A stretch of 64,000 nucleotides of DNA from Apostichopus japonicus (lineage: Eukaryota; Echinodermata; Holothuroidea; Aspidochirotida; Stichopodidae): NCBI RefSeq assembly GCF_037975245.1, contig NC_092575.1, forward strand, positions 15,480,310 through 15,544,309. The letters are read 5' to 3'. Both the position numbers and the translations under genes were made by a program. The notes under the pieces were generated by a model. That model was not told the origin of the DNA. It did not search any database and saw only the letters and a list, made by a program, of their open reading frames with translations. Below are positions 46,197 through 58,098 of this stretch, one piece after another (the first letter of the stretch is position 1; each line of letters begins with the position of its first letter).

Positions 46197-46850
46197 TATC
46201 CATCCATCCATCCATCCATCCATCCATCCATCCATCCATCCATCCATCCATCCATCCATCCATCCATCCATCCATCCATCCATCCATCCATCCATCCATC
46301 CATCCATCCATCCATCCATCCATCCATCCATCCATCCATCCATCCATCCATCCATCCATCCATCCATCCATCCATCCATCCATCCATCCATCCATCCATC
46401 CATCCATCCATCCATCCATCCATCCATCCATCCATCCATCCATCCATCCATCCATCCATCCATCCATCCATCCATCCATCCATCCATCCATCCATCCATC
46501 CATCCATCCATCCATCCATCCATCCATCCATCCATCCATCCATCCATCCATCCATCCATCCATCCATCCATCCATCCATCCATCCATCCATCCATCCATC
46601 CATCCATCCATCCATCCATCCATCCATCCATCCATCCATCCATCCATCCATCCATCCATCCATCCATCCATCCATCCATCCATCCATCCATCCATCCATC
46701 CATCCATCCATCCATCCATCCATCCATCCATCCATCCATCCATCCATCCATCCATCCATCCATCCATCCATCCATCCATCCATCCATCCATCCATCCATC
46801 CATCCATCCATCCATCCATCCATCCATCCATCCATCCATCCATCCATCCA
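46197..46850. repeat. Perfect (TCCA)n microsatellite, ~163 copies
   Basis: About 654 bases of uninterrupted tetranucleotide repeat, breaking only at the right edge (CCATAATCCATTCATCCATCC). The true length may differ because assemblies often misjudge such arrays. Confidence 0.98.
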
Positions 46851-47278
46851 TAATCCATTCATCCATCCAAAATGTTTTATTGGCATCTGAGAAAAATGTC
46901 TACGTGCAATGTTTCCTCCTGTTTAATTTTCAATGTTCTCAACAGAGATTGAACGAAACTGAAAGAAATTATTATTGTGTTATGGAGCACTCTGCTGTTT
47001 TCATGTAATGAGAATATATCATAAGATATGAACATGTTATTGACAGTGTTATTCTACGACGCAATACTTCACTCGCCTTTATGTTGGGAAAGTAAACCTG
47101 AATATCATTTGTGAATGATTTGCTCAATTGATGCAAACGTTTGCTAAATTCCGTTAGACAGAAGAAATTGAGGATGATCAAATGGTACATTAAAACATCT
47201 ATGTAACCAATGTCCTGGATTACTAAGGAAGAAATGTTGACGTTAGGTCGAGTAGGTTTTTAACTAAACGTTTTCAAT

Positions 47279-49989
47279 ATGGATTCTAAGCTGTTAAAAT
47301 TCTTCACCTTTGTGACATATTTATGGTTTGGAGAAGCCAAAAACTTCAAGATAGACCCTCCGTGTCAAATGGACCTCTATCGTAATAGTGTTCGAAACGT
47401 AAGTATATTACGATACTACCTTACGGCTGAGTTAGGTCGCCACGATCATCGTTATAAAACATAGATCTTTTAGAAATCGCACCCACATTTTTCATGATAT
47501 ATATTTGAAGCAAGGACAGTCCATGTAGCAATCGGTCTTCTGCATTTTTCCAAGTTTAATAAGCTTATTTTATTGACAGAAGATTCATGTTTTAATTGAA
47601 AACGTCAGAAGAGAAACGTCAGCTAGACCTTTAGAAATATTTTAAAATTGAGCTACCTCAAAGTTAAAGTAGGCACATATGATTATTCCTGTTCAGTAAC
47701 GTTATATGATCACGCAAGCGAGCATTATCATCTTCTGCCTGTGGGTTCTTCATACTAACAGCAATGTGTGTCCAATGTGGTTACATTGAAGCAGATTAGT
47801 GTTGATATACTTACAGTAATTGTTATTCCCACGACCTCGTTACTTCATAATATTTCAAACAAGCAATCGTCCTACTAATATCCCATAACTAATTTCTATT
47901 TACACCTACCTTCTTCTACATAATATGCAAATGCAATAGGAAATACCGCATGCTATAAATATACTGTTTACCAATTTCACTACAGTTAGTTCTCTTGAGC
48001 TAAGTTTATAGAATATATAACGACATGCTCATTTTTATTGTGATTGCAGCCATTTTAAGGAAGTAACAACTATACACATCTGGTTACTCCTTGGCAGTAA
48101 CGTTTTAACTTATTAGGTTAATTCAAGTAAAAATTCTAATCTATGTTTTTGTATTTGCTTGTGGGTTCTTCATAACAGCAATTTGTGGTCAATGTATTGT
48201 ACATCACTTGCCAATGGGATATTAAGTTTATGAAAAACCAAATCGATTGTAATACGTTTTAACCACGAGACACTAAAAGTACAAGATGGCTCTTCGATAC
48301 ACCTCAAACCTGTCGTCATTTACTCGATACTAGTGTTTAATTTACCAGAGCATAATTTTGAGTAATATATAAAATAGCCAGTCGAAAATTTTGAAACATA
48401 TTCTAATTTTGTGGTTACTTTCACAGATATTGACTTTCGGACAACGATCAGAAGTTCACATTAACGACACCATTACTGCGAGATGTGCAGAGGGTCTTAA
48501 AAGGAGAGGTAATTGTTCTATGGACGGTAAGTGTGATCACGGTCTTCAATTAAGACGAAACAATTTTCCGCATTAACTTATATGGAGAGAATACCTTACT
48601 ATCATTACAATGCAGTTACACGTGTTTAGAGCTGGTGTGAAAGCAGATAATGTATGCTATTATCTTCTAAGAATTTCCTTACTCAATTATCTAAATGAAG
48701 GATCTAATCTATAGTCCAGGTGTGTAAAATGTTGTAATTATCTTCCTTCAGATTCCGACTCTGAATCGTTTGTGGTGACTAACGTACATAATAACTGTGT
48801 GATCACTTGTAAGTCCACCAATAAGGACGATCAACAATGCAAAATAAAAGTCGTTTTGAAAGTGGTGGAAGAGAGTCTGGATCAAACCTCTTTACGTAAT
48901 GACATTATTTCGAGTGATTATACGACAATGGCACCTCAGGAGACATCAATCGTCACGGATAATCTTACCTTAACTGAATGGCTGTATACCTCACTCATCA
49001 CTAAGTATAAGATGAATACAATTCGAAGCTCAACCGATCGTATCTCTGACACTGTTTCATCTATCTTTACTACGCAAGAAGATCCCCGGAGTCTACAAAG
49101 TTCAATTATCTTAACGACGTCTTCAACGGATAATGATGTCACAAAACTGTCGACAGAAGATGCAAGCTCTATGAAGCGTTACACTACTTCAGAATCCTCC
49201 ACATCTCTACCAACAACGACCGCTCTGGTAACCACAACATTGAAGGGATCTGATGAATCAAAAGTTTCCAGCACATCGAGGGGTTATGTTAAAACTTTAG
49301 GAACCTCTCCTGAACATTTGAGTGCCTCTACACAAGTAAAGAATGATGGACATTCCAAAACCACAACCAAGTTACAGAGTGAGACCACTTTAAATAATGG
49401 CTATAATTCATCTCAAGTTACGTCGACGAACATTATGAATACCCGGCCGACTACATATGCTCACCTCGTTCTCATCATCATCATACAGACACTACTTCTA
49501 ATAATAATGTGTTTCATTGTACTTTTGTTACTACGAAAAGTGTTTAAGAAAAAGTCAATGCGAGGGTCACTTGAAAAAGGGAGTTGGCTGAACCCAATTT
49601 ATGAATCAATAAGCTTATTTCGCAGATTTGAGAGAAGCAGTCAGGAAACAAACAATGAAGAAACAGCTGGAAGACGATTTCGTCTACGTAGTTTGTCTGA
49701 TAACTTTGACAGCAGAATGAATGTTGATTCCACTCATTTGACTTCTTTCTTCGATGTTGATGAAGCACACGGCCCTTGTGACAATTCCAATGTAGGGCAA
49801 TCAAATTTGTATCATTTAGTTCAGAGCAACTGTCACTTTAGCAAAGTCAAAGAGAGAAGTAGCAGTAGCCAAAGCCTAGCTGCATGCCTTCAATCCAATC
49901 ACATGAAAGAGCCACTAAAATCACGTTTTGATTTTAACCAAAGGGACACGGAATCACTCGAATTGCATGTCTACGACGATTTACGTTAG
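47279..49989 (+). CDS. Gene D: receptor with only the second Ig-like domain, 485 aa, three exons
   Basis: Exons 47,279-47,398, 48,427-48,526 and 48,752-49,989; intron phases 0 and 1; total length divides by 3. Exon 1 encodes a signal peptide (1-20) joined directly to N-F-K-I-D-P-P-C-Q-M-D-L-Y-R-N. In gene E that segment follows a V-type domain, so D lacks that domain. Exon 2 and the start of exon 3 complete one Ig-like fold (R-C-A-E-G and N-N-C-V-I-T-C-K). A Ser/Thr-rich stalk of about 200 residues, a helix at about 313-335 and a 150-residue tail follow. The tail has S-W-L-N-P-I-Y-E-S (NPxY), Y-H-L-V and Y-D-D-L (YxxPhi), and S-D-N-F-D-S-R-M-N-V-D, shared with gene E. AATAAA at 50,232. Confidence 0.8.
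47399..48426 (+). other. Intron 1 of gene D
   Basis: Non-coding. Two diverged copies of a stretch with GTGGGTTCTTCATA and a following CAGCAAT lie about 390 bases apart (near 47,741 and 48,159), suggesting a local duplication in the intron. Confidence 0.5.
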
Positions 49990-50231
49990 GAGCAAATGTA
50001 TATATGCTCGACGTAGGAAGGAACGACCTTCGTTACTAGTTTAGAACCTTTGGTCGTAAAATCAGTGTCCACAGCCTAGTTGGTTTGGGTATCAACATGT
50101 AAACGGCGGTGCAAACTTAACATTTTCCACTGTTCAGAATTTCTCCATTGATTACCTTTTCATCACCTTTATCAATGTAATACAAGGATGACGGTAAATA
50201 AGTGTGAGTGGCACTGGTGGAATTAGTACCA

Positions 50232-50237
50232 AATAAA
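50232..50237 (+). promoter_or_regulatory. Likely polyadenylation signal of gene D
   Basis: AATAAA 243 bases after the gene D stop codon, the first such hexamer downstream. Confidence 0.4.
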
Positions 50238-50329
50238 GAGGAAGCTGAGAATAGGAAGAACGGATTACGTAAGCTCGTAGAACTGGTAGTTGTTAACCGG
50301 TCCCAAGTCATTTTAATATGGTTACATTA

Positions 50330-50612
50330 AAATAATTATATACAATGTCAGCCTGAAATGGTAAAGTGGTGAATTTTGAATTTTATGTACATGTTCGTGT
50401 GTCTGACGTTCTTCAGAGGCTGAATGACAAGTAACAGTAACAGAAGGGACAAATACAAGCACAGACAGGTTAATGAGCAGGGTGAACACAACAGGGAAAT
50501 ATGTAAGGGGATTAGTAGACAAGGGATGCAGAGAGGAAATACCCAACAGGGGAAGAGGAGAGGTAGGAGATAAATGGTAGAATTTTGAATTTTGTAAGAA
50601 ATGTACATAATA
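50330..50612 (-). repeat. Dispersed retroelement-like repeat, minus copy
   Basis: The reverse complement matches 32,865-33,005. Read on the minus strand it contains GCCTCTGAAGA then ACGTCAGAC, so the hammerhead core start is kept but the stem II hairpin is gone. Direct repeats of GAATTTTGAATTTT followed by ATGTACAT sit on each side (near 50,372 and 50,581). Confidence 0.5.
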
Positions 50613-51424
50613 TGGTTAATGTTCCCAATTGTTACCACAATCAAAACTTCACTACTTTAAGTAAATAGCTATCTTAATTACTATATATAGAGTATTAATA
50701 TTAACAACAATGACATATAATGTCTTATCCTGGCTTAAATTGATTCCAATTATAAGATGGAAATTCCATTTTCGTCATTGCTACTTTTGAGCTGCAATTT
50801 GCTCATTAAAACAAGCAGTTTAATGTTCTGTTAAATTTCTGCACCAGTAAGAGAAAAATTACGAATAATTATCGCTATGGAATTATTTTCTCAAGAATCT
50901 TCATTTCTCTTCACTCTGTGGATCATAATAACGGGAAAGGCATTTTGAAACTGGTCAGTTGCACAATACAATTTAAGTGATATGCTAAAAGATATTTAAG
51001 GTTGTCATGAATGCAAACCGCTTCCCTGATATCTTACCACCAGTCTTCAGATCCTTTCCATGTGCCCTACAGTTAAGAAAACACGCCAATACAATGGAAT
51101 CTATACCTTTTGTACACAAATGTAGCTAAAATGATGCTAAAGATATATGACCAATTTTCATAAAGGAAGGGGAAAAACCCTACCCTTAGTCAGCAGGCAA
51201 CGGGTAGTTAAAGCCTTGTATTAATTTCAGAGCCCACGAGTCCACGAGTCATCTTCTGTACAAAGTCCAAAGTGTAGTCGAGTTGGTATATTTATGCTTT
51301 AGTGAATTTTACCAATCAATAACAACTGAGAGAGGGGGCTAGGTGTGGATAGTCTACTATAAACTATACATAGCAGCAACGAATATTCAAGATGGAAATC
51401 GTGAAGGAAGGTGCAGAGAATCAG
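50613..51424. other. Intergenic stretch after gene D
   Basis: No gene or repeat family recognised. Confidence 0.4.
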
Positions 51425-51728
51425 CCGATTCACACAGAGATCGCAGTAACTACTGTAAATCTTAAAGTTTTGTTCCACAGTATATACTGGATCGTGCTGA
51501 CAAATCTGATAAATCGGTAGCACGTGCTATTGGGTTTATAATAAGAACTGAGGATATGTGTACTCCCAATTCACCCCAACAACTGGATTTGTTAGAATAA
51601 CACATATCCTCAGTTCTTACTGTATTCCTAATAGCACATGCTACCGATTTATAGCACGATCCAGTTCTTACTGCGGTACAAAACTTTAAGAATTTCAAGA
51701 GGAACTGTGTTCTCTTGTGTGTATCGGG
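51425..51728. mobile_element. Foldback (MITE-like) element, copy 1
   Basis: Almost the entire 304 bases is one imperfect inverted repeat. The left arm carries CTTAAAGTTTTG, AAATCGGTAGCACGTGCTA and AACTGAGGATATGTGT; the right arm carries their complements. The loop is near 51,575. Ends resemble CCGATWCACACA. A second copy is at 57,804-58,098. It could form a long hairpin RNA if transcribed. Confidence 0.85.
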
Positions 51729-52074
51729 TGAGAGAATTGCCTAATATGCTCAGTGGAGTATATTATGTACCATATTGCATAAATATCTCAAATGGTTTTA
51801 GATAACACACACCTTATTTTAAGGAGAAGGATGACTCATACTGTAGGAGGTAATATAAACCAAAGTGAAGGCTATTCACAAGAAGAAACTGAGCCTTCAC
51901 TCACAAAGCAGTTATCGAAATAAACCTTTATTAAGCCTGCTTTCTTAAGAAGAGATCTGGGTATTTCTGATTGATAAATCAACACACTTTCATAAGAAAC
52001 AGGTTCTATTTAAGGTAATGTTATTATATAAACAAATAACTACGTACTATGTTGTTGATAATACCCGATAGTAT

Positions 52075-52180
52075 AGGTGCTTCGGTGAAGTGGATCAAGA
52101 GGGTGGCATTTAAAGCAATGTAATCTAGCATCTAGGAGGCCGGGCGTCGGCTCGACCCCTGGCCGGCTGAAGTAAGCCGG
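52075..52180 (+). ncRNA. tRNA-derived SINE or tRNA-like relic
   Basis: An A-box-like TGAAGTGGATCAAGAGG at 52,085-52,101 is followed 48 bases later by a B box, GGCTCGACCCC (52,149-52,159). CCGGCT...AGCCGG forms a small hairpin right after. The spacing fits a Leu/Ser-type tRNA with a long variable arm. The acceptor stem is not convincing, so a SINE head is more likely than a working tRNA. Confidence 0.4.
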
Positions 52181-53935
52181 ATTATTTTGGATACAGGAGA
52201 ACTTGCTTTCCCTCTGAATTGGTCTTCCAAATTTAAAACGGTAGGTTTGATAGTCAGACTGCGAGTTGTTGTTAATAAGCCAGTTGGTTTCTTTCACACG
52301 AGAAATGTTGCCTATTGGCGGCATACATTAACTGCTTTCCAGCTAATCATTATGATCAATCCATTTATTTTATGTTGTCCAATTGACAAATCAAATTTTC
52401 AAAGGTCAAAGTGAGATATTTCTTACAGAAATGTCAATGTGATTCGAAACTCTAGAGCTATTATACTCCAGCTTGGATTAATAATTAAGAAATAGTATTG
52501 TTCGTCGTGAATGTAATAGAAACTGTTGGCAAGTTAATATTATAAAGGATTAAGGTATGCCTCGGTCAATGATTAACACAAACAGTTTCAATGTACAGCA
52601 CAAGTTTATCCTTAAAGTGAAATTTGATATTACAGATTATTTAAAGGATGGCTCAAGATATGACATGTTGTAGACCGTTAAGAAACGCTGTAATGATGTC
52701 ACGTGTTTTTTTCTTCTTTACCACTTACGAGTTCATGGATATTGCCCTTTAAGTACTTAAGGCTCATATATTGGTTAGTTTAAAACACAGAACATTAAGT
52801 CAGTTCCTCTGATAAATCATTACTTTCAATGGAGAAACAGAAGAATTTTATGACCTTAAATGACTTGGCAACTTGTCGAGATGATACTTGATTATGACTA
52901 GCATTTAAGGGTGCTCTGTCACTCATGTGAATTAAAAAGAAAAATGTAAATACTGATCGTGTTAAAACAATTCCTATAAAGTACAGATTTACACTAAACA
53001 TGTAAGCCTGCAAAGAGGAAACCGATGTCATCTATATTTTATTATTGAAAGAAAGCATTCCAAACGTTGAGCATACTGTTACGCTGAATATGGTGTTGTT
53101 TAAAGTTATGGGCTACCTTTATATTAACATCCACTTTTGTTTTTAGTGGAGGTAACATAGCATCTACGATCAATTATGTCTTGAACCGTTTGATGTTTCC
53201 AAAGATGAGCGAGAGAGTGCAGTGTATAGCATTGATCATATTTTCGTCGTCTACCGAAAACATATTTCGAAGTACATTTGGAAATGATTTAGCTATATAC
53301 AAGTCAATGGCTTTATTTTAAATACAGACCATGAGTTATTGAGCGACATAAATGTTAGATATTGAATATCATTTTTTTATATATACGGTTGTATGGTAAT
53401 TATCGTTGCTTATAATCTTTTAGGAGCATCCGTTAAACTAGGAAATAATGTTCCTTTTTTAAATATCGGATTTGAGGCAGAATATGAAATAATCAAGCAG
53501 CAATGGATGCCAGATGAAATAAAGACAAAGAAATAGACTTTCACTTCAGTTAATTATAATTATAATTAATTAATGCCAAAGCGTATCAATCAACATATCA
53601 TCAGAGTAACGGCTAAATAAAAGTGAGGGAGTAACTTCATTAATTTGAATATAAGGAAGTTCTCTAATACCCTTGTTTCTGTCATCGAATATATAATCCA
53701 TTTATTAAACAGTTACATCCCATTGAAGGCATCAAAGTCAATGCCGTCAATATAAAACTAAATTCACTTCAATACATAATCCATTGTTATTATACATGTA
53801 CTAGGCTACAATGTTTGAAGCAGGATTATCAAGGAATATCGTGTATTAAACAATTCCTTATCGTTGATGGAAATCTACATATTTCAGTCGAAGAAAACGT
53901 TGAAGAAAACTACTGTAAAACAAACTTTAATTAAA
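52181..53935. other. Intergenic stretch before gene E
   Basis: AT-rich. No gene, array or recognised transposon. Short open frames lack support. Confidence 0.4.
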
Positions 53936-56202
53936 ATGAAATTTAAATTGTTTCTGTTCATAACAGTGATTGGCACGTTTTCGTGGATTAGAGAAGTAGG
54001 AAGCTATTGCCGTGATGTCAACGAATTTGCTTATGGCGAACTTGGCACAAATGTTACGTTATTCTGTGTTATTCCTCGTTCTTGTGCCAGGGGGATTTGG
54101 TTACATATAAACACCACTTCATGGTTGCAACAAGGAACACTTGAATCATACGCAGTTTCAAACGTCTATCAAGTGGATAACATTGACAATTCCTTACATA
54201 TTTTTAATATTTCGATAGACCTGACAGGTATGTATGCATGTATTTGCCAGCTTCCCATGGAGCTTCATGATCATGCAAAGGCAGGAGAGACATACGTAGA
54301 GCAGTCGTGTATTAACTTCAAGATAGGCATACCATGTCAACTGGCCCTTTATCGAAATGGAGTTGAAACGGTAAGTTTAGGTTAACTATGATTTGGTAGC
54401 CTATTAAAGTATTACAATATGTTCACATCGTTTTCCTAGTTCGTTTTCCATATACGCTACGAAACCGTTAAAGCATATTCATTTAGTATTTAGCTGAAGT
54501 AGCACCTGTTAGAACTACAATTATGTTGCTTTGTTTGTTAAACAAGTGTGAACGTGTACTGGATATGAAAGCTGTCAATAATTCCATTTCATTCACATGC
54601 CTGCCTAGGATTTATGACATCCACTCAACTTACAGCTCTGTAGTTAAGGGTATTTGTAATATTGAATGCACTTCAAAGTATTAATGCTTTATAATGGTTT
54701 ATTTCAATTCGATAATTCATATGACCAACTAAGTTTGCTAATTCTGACAATTTTGGAAATTTGGAATCCCTTTTTTTGGGGGGCCATAACTTGAATACAG
54801 ATATTCAGATCTGGACGTCGTCACGCAGTGGAGGTTGATTTAGATGACAATATCACCGCGATGTGTTCAGACGGTCTAACAATGAGAAGTAATTGTTCCC
54901 AAAGTGGTATGTCTCATAGAAATGTTTCATATATGTAGATATTTTTTTAGTAATATCTAAGTCTGTTTATTATATTTGTTTCTTTTATTCATTAAAAATG
55001 AAAAAAAAAACACCGACCAGACTCCTCACCCCACACACCAAATGGTATCCCACACTCATAATGAGACCTATATAACAATCAGACAAACGTTCCTAGTAGA
55101 CAATAATCAATGTTGATGCTGTTATTATAGTGATCCACCTGTCCACTCTTGATAAGGATCTGAACTACATGAAAAGAATTCCAAGCTATGTTATTATTGT
55201 TTCATTTCAGCTGTCCAGTCTTTTCAAGTGAAAAACTCAAATAACAATTGTTGGGTTAATTGCAAGATCCCCGGTGAAAGCACTCAAGAATGCAGAGTTA
55301 AATTAGTTCTGAAGGTTTCGACGATAAAAGTAAACCCCGTCACTTTATACGATGACCTAATTGGCTCTAGTATCTCCTCGACCGTCTCTTTGAACAGCTC
55401 ACCGCCAATGGCTTCCTACACGACAACGATTACCTTTCCCGGTATACCGAATGCCTTAACATCTAATAGGGATACTCCAAAGACATATACAGCGAGGACA
55501 GGTGACCGAATTTTACCGAGTTCTACGCCAGCCATGGTAACCCTAAAAACTTCGCAGACTATTAGTTCATCCGCCACTCTGGAGGAATCTCCTAGACGGC
55601 TCGATCCATCAACGTCATTGAAAACGGATGCAAGCACTATTATCACAGATCCACCACATTTTATTTCGACCGAATCGCTCCCCAGCCGTCCGAATTTAAC
55701 ATCTTCCCTTACATCAACAACCTTTACTGATGCCAAAACAATTGTTAGTGGAGATAATGATCATATTGATTATAACCAAATCATCATCATTGCAACACTT
55801 TTTATACTTCTATTTCTGTTCTTTTGTACCACTCTTACCCTTCAAAACCTGTCTATTCGAAAGTCGTCAGAGCACCAATCTTGGTTGAATTATATCAATG
55901 AAACAGATCATTTAGCCGACAGATGCGAAATGAAAAATATGAGGAGCTTTAACGTAGTGTCAGCTCAGGAGACCCTCTTACAACCTACTTTCTCTGACGA
56001 TTTTGATACCAGAATGAATGTTGACCGAAAAGCTCTGAAATCGTTCTTTGAAAATACCGACAAAGATGATGACAATATCAGTCCCCCACAATCGTATACA
56101 AGTCCTCGGTGTGAAAATGATCGAGCGTTCACTGACCACGTGCCAAGCGAAAGTACATACCCATTAAGTTTCAACATAATCGATGAAACCACCGAGATAT
56201 AG
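53936..56202 (+). CDS. Gene E: two-Ig type I membrane receptor, 510 aa, three exons
   Basis: Exons 53,936-54,370, 54,801-54,906 and 55,211-56,202; intron phases 0 and 1. The ATG at 53,936 is chosen because it starts the hydrophobic signal peptide (M-K-F-K-L-F-L-F); an in-frame ATG at 53,864 would add a lysine-rich leader. A V-type Ig domain spans about 27-130 (N-V-T-L-F-C, G-I-W, G-M-Y-A-C-I-C). A second Ig-like domain is split over the three exons (C-Q-L-A-L-Y-R-N, M-C-S-D-G-L, N-N-C-W-V-N-C-K). A Ser/Thr/Pro-rich stalk runs to about 370, the helix is about 371-392, and the tail is 118 residues. The tail has S-W-L-N-Y-I-N-E (a YxN site replacing NPxY) and S-D-D-F-D-T-R-M-N-V-D as in gene D. 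Cell-surface recognition inferred. Confidence 0.85.
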
Positions 56203-56283
56203 ATCACGTAATAGGATTGCTTTAAGTAACCATTTGAAAGGATATTACTTTTTTACCAAAGTTATTTTAACTTGAAATTGCAA

Positions 56284-56289
56284 AATAAA
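56284..56289 (+). promoter_or_regulatory. Likely polyadenylation signal of gene E
   Basis: AATAAA 82 bases after the gene E stop codon. Confidence 0.5.
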
Positions 56290-57803
56290 TCAAATTCGTG
56301 GAGGAAGACGTCACTTCAAAATCATTTGAGATAAATGGTTTTGTGTAAGACGGTCAAGAAAGTTTCGTAATTGAAGGGAATAACTTTCGGTATAGCATCA
56401 AACCTTTCTTGAAATCTGACCATTGCGTTGTCGGGATTTTCCTCCTAGCATATTATGTTAAACAAACATTGATTAACCTAATATTTGACGTTTTAGAAGA
56501 AGTTCCGTAAAAAATTATAGGTGATGCACTACCGTATATTTTACAGCAACTTTACTGATTAATTTTGTAATACATGTAAGATGTCATAAAGCATGCTATG
56601 AAATTATTTTGCATATATAAGGAAGTATTTTCTCGGTGGACCGATAATTCTCACGGAACTTCATGCAATGGCTAATGTTGATCTTTAGATTGATAATAAT
56701 GTCTAAATGTATAGTTCTCGTAAATACGTATTTTGTTATATATTTTGTAGCTAAATGTGTATATTATCATATAAAGGTGTTATTATGAAGCATATAAGGC
56801 TCAATAAATACGTAAATTCTAAAGGTCAGTGTACATGCAGACATGGACGGAATTAACTTTTACTTAAGAATTCATATTATTATTATTATTATTATTGTTA
56901 TGTTATCAATGGATTTCGTATAGAACTAATATATCTTTTTAAATTAGTGATAACCCCTATATGATGATCAATAGAGATGGTTAAGTTTACACAATGTGTA
57001 CTGTTGAAGCAAGAATGTATATAGTTAAAACAAAAAATATGCAAAACAAAACAAAACAAGAATATATTAGCAACAATTTGGCCATTGCATGGCTTAGACT
57101 AATTAGTTATTGGTGTATGCTTTCACTTGTAGTTTGTTTGTATTCACTTCATAATCATTTGTATTTGATAATGCTAGTAAACTTGTTGCCTTATTGAATA
57201 AAGTTGACATGTTTGTATATTCGCAATTGAATTTGTAGTTTTTAATGTACATAATTGGTACGTGTCAACTAAAGTTCTCCCGAAATACGACAAGGCGGAT
57301 TTTCAAATACACACTCGTTTGTTTTCCATACACTTTGACAAATCAGAACATATAAAAAAAATCAATTAAAGTATCGTCATCTGTGTTCTGTTAAAGAGTG
57401 TATGCTGTTTTTCTTAGTGTTACGTTGTCTACCACCGAATATCCCGCTTCGAATTAAATTATTCGTGCCTGAAAATGTTGACCAATGAGAAGACAGCATT
57501 TACACACTAAAAGGTTGACATGTGCTTACATACATTGTGCTTACATACTAGGAAACTTCCGATTCAAAACTCCGAATGGAAGATATTTTGTAATAATGTA
57601 TTTTATTCTATTTGTAGTCCTCAGTAAGAAACGTATTTGCACACAGTGCTAACGTGAATGTTCGTCTAGTTTGTGGCAATTGGTGATATTAATCTCCTAT
57701 GTCAATATAATTGAAGTTTCACCAGTGGCCAAGCTCTTGCCAGAAGTAACGTAAAATCGTACAAGATAGTTGGATATTTGCATACGATAAACAATATTAT
57801 CAA
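56290..57803. other. Intergenic stretch after gene E
   Basis: AT-rich, with a short ATT microsatellite near 56,876. No gene seen. Confidence 0.4.
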
Positions 57804-58098
57804 CCGATTTACACAGAGATTACAGTAACTACTGTAAATCTTAAAGTTTTGTACCACAGTTAATACTGGAATTGTGCTGATAAATCGGTAGCATGTGCTA
57901 TAAGCATTACAGTAAGAACTCAGGATATGTGTAATCCCAACAAATCTCAACAACTTGATTTGTTTGAATTATACATATCCTCAGTTCTTACTGTAATCAT
58001 ATTAGTACATGCTACCGATTTATAGCACGATCCAGTTTTTACTATGGTACGAAACTTTAAAATTTACAATAGTAACTATGTTCTCTGTGTGTATCAGG
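57804..58098. mobile_element. Foldback (MITE-like) element, copy 2
   Basis: About 295 bases homologous to 51,425-51,728 with the same long inverted-repeat structure and outer GATWYACACAGAG ends. It lies about 1.6 kb after the stop of gene E; copy 1 lies about 1.4 kb after the stop of gene D. Confidence 0.85.

Noticed and set aside
46149-46890. Long (MDGW)n and (IHPS)n open frames on both strands
   Set aside because: Pure translations of the TCCA microsatellite; the tetranucleotide unit reads open in several frames without any coding signal.
55416-55736. 106-codon minus-strand frame inside gene E exon 3
   Set aside because: Antisense shadow of the Ser/Thr-rich stalk coding sequence.
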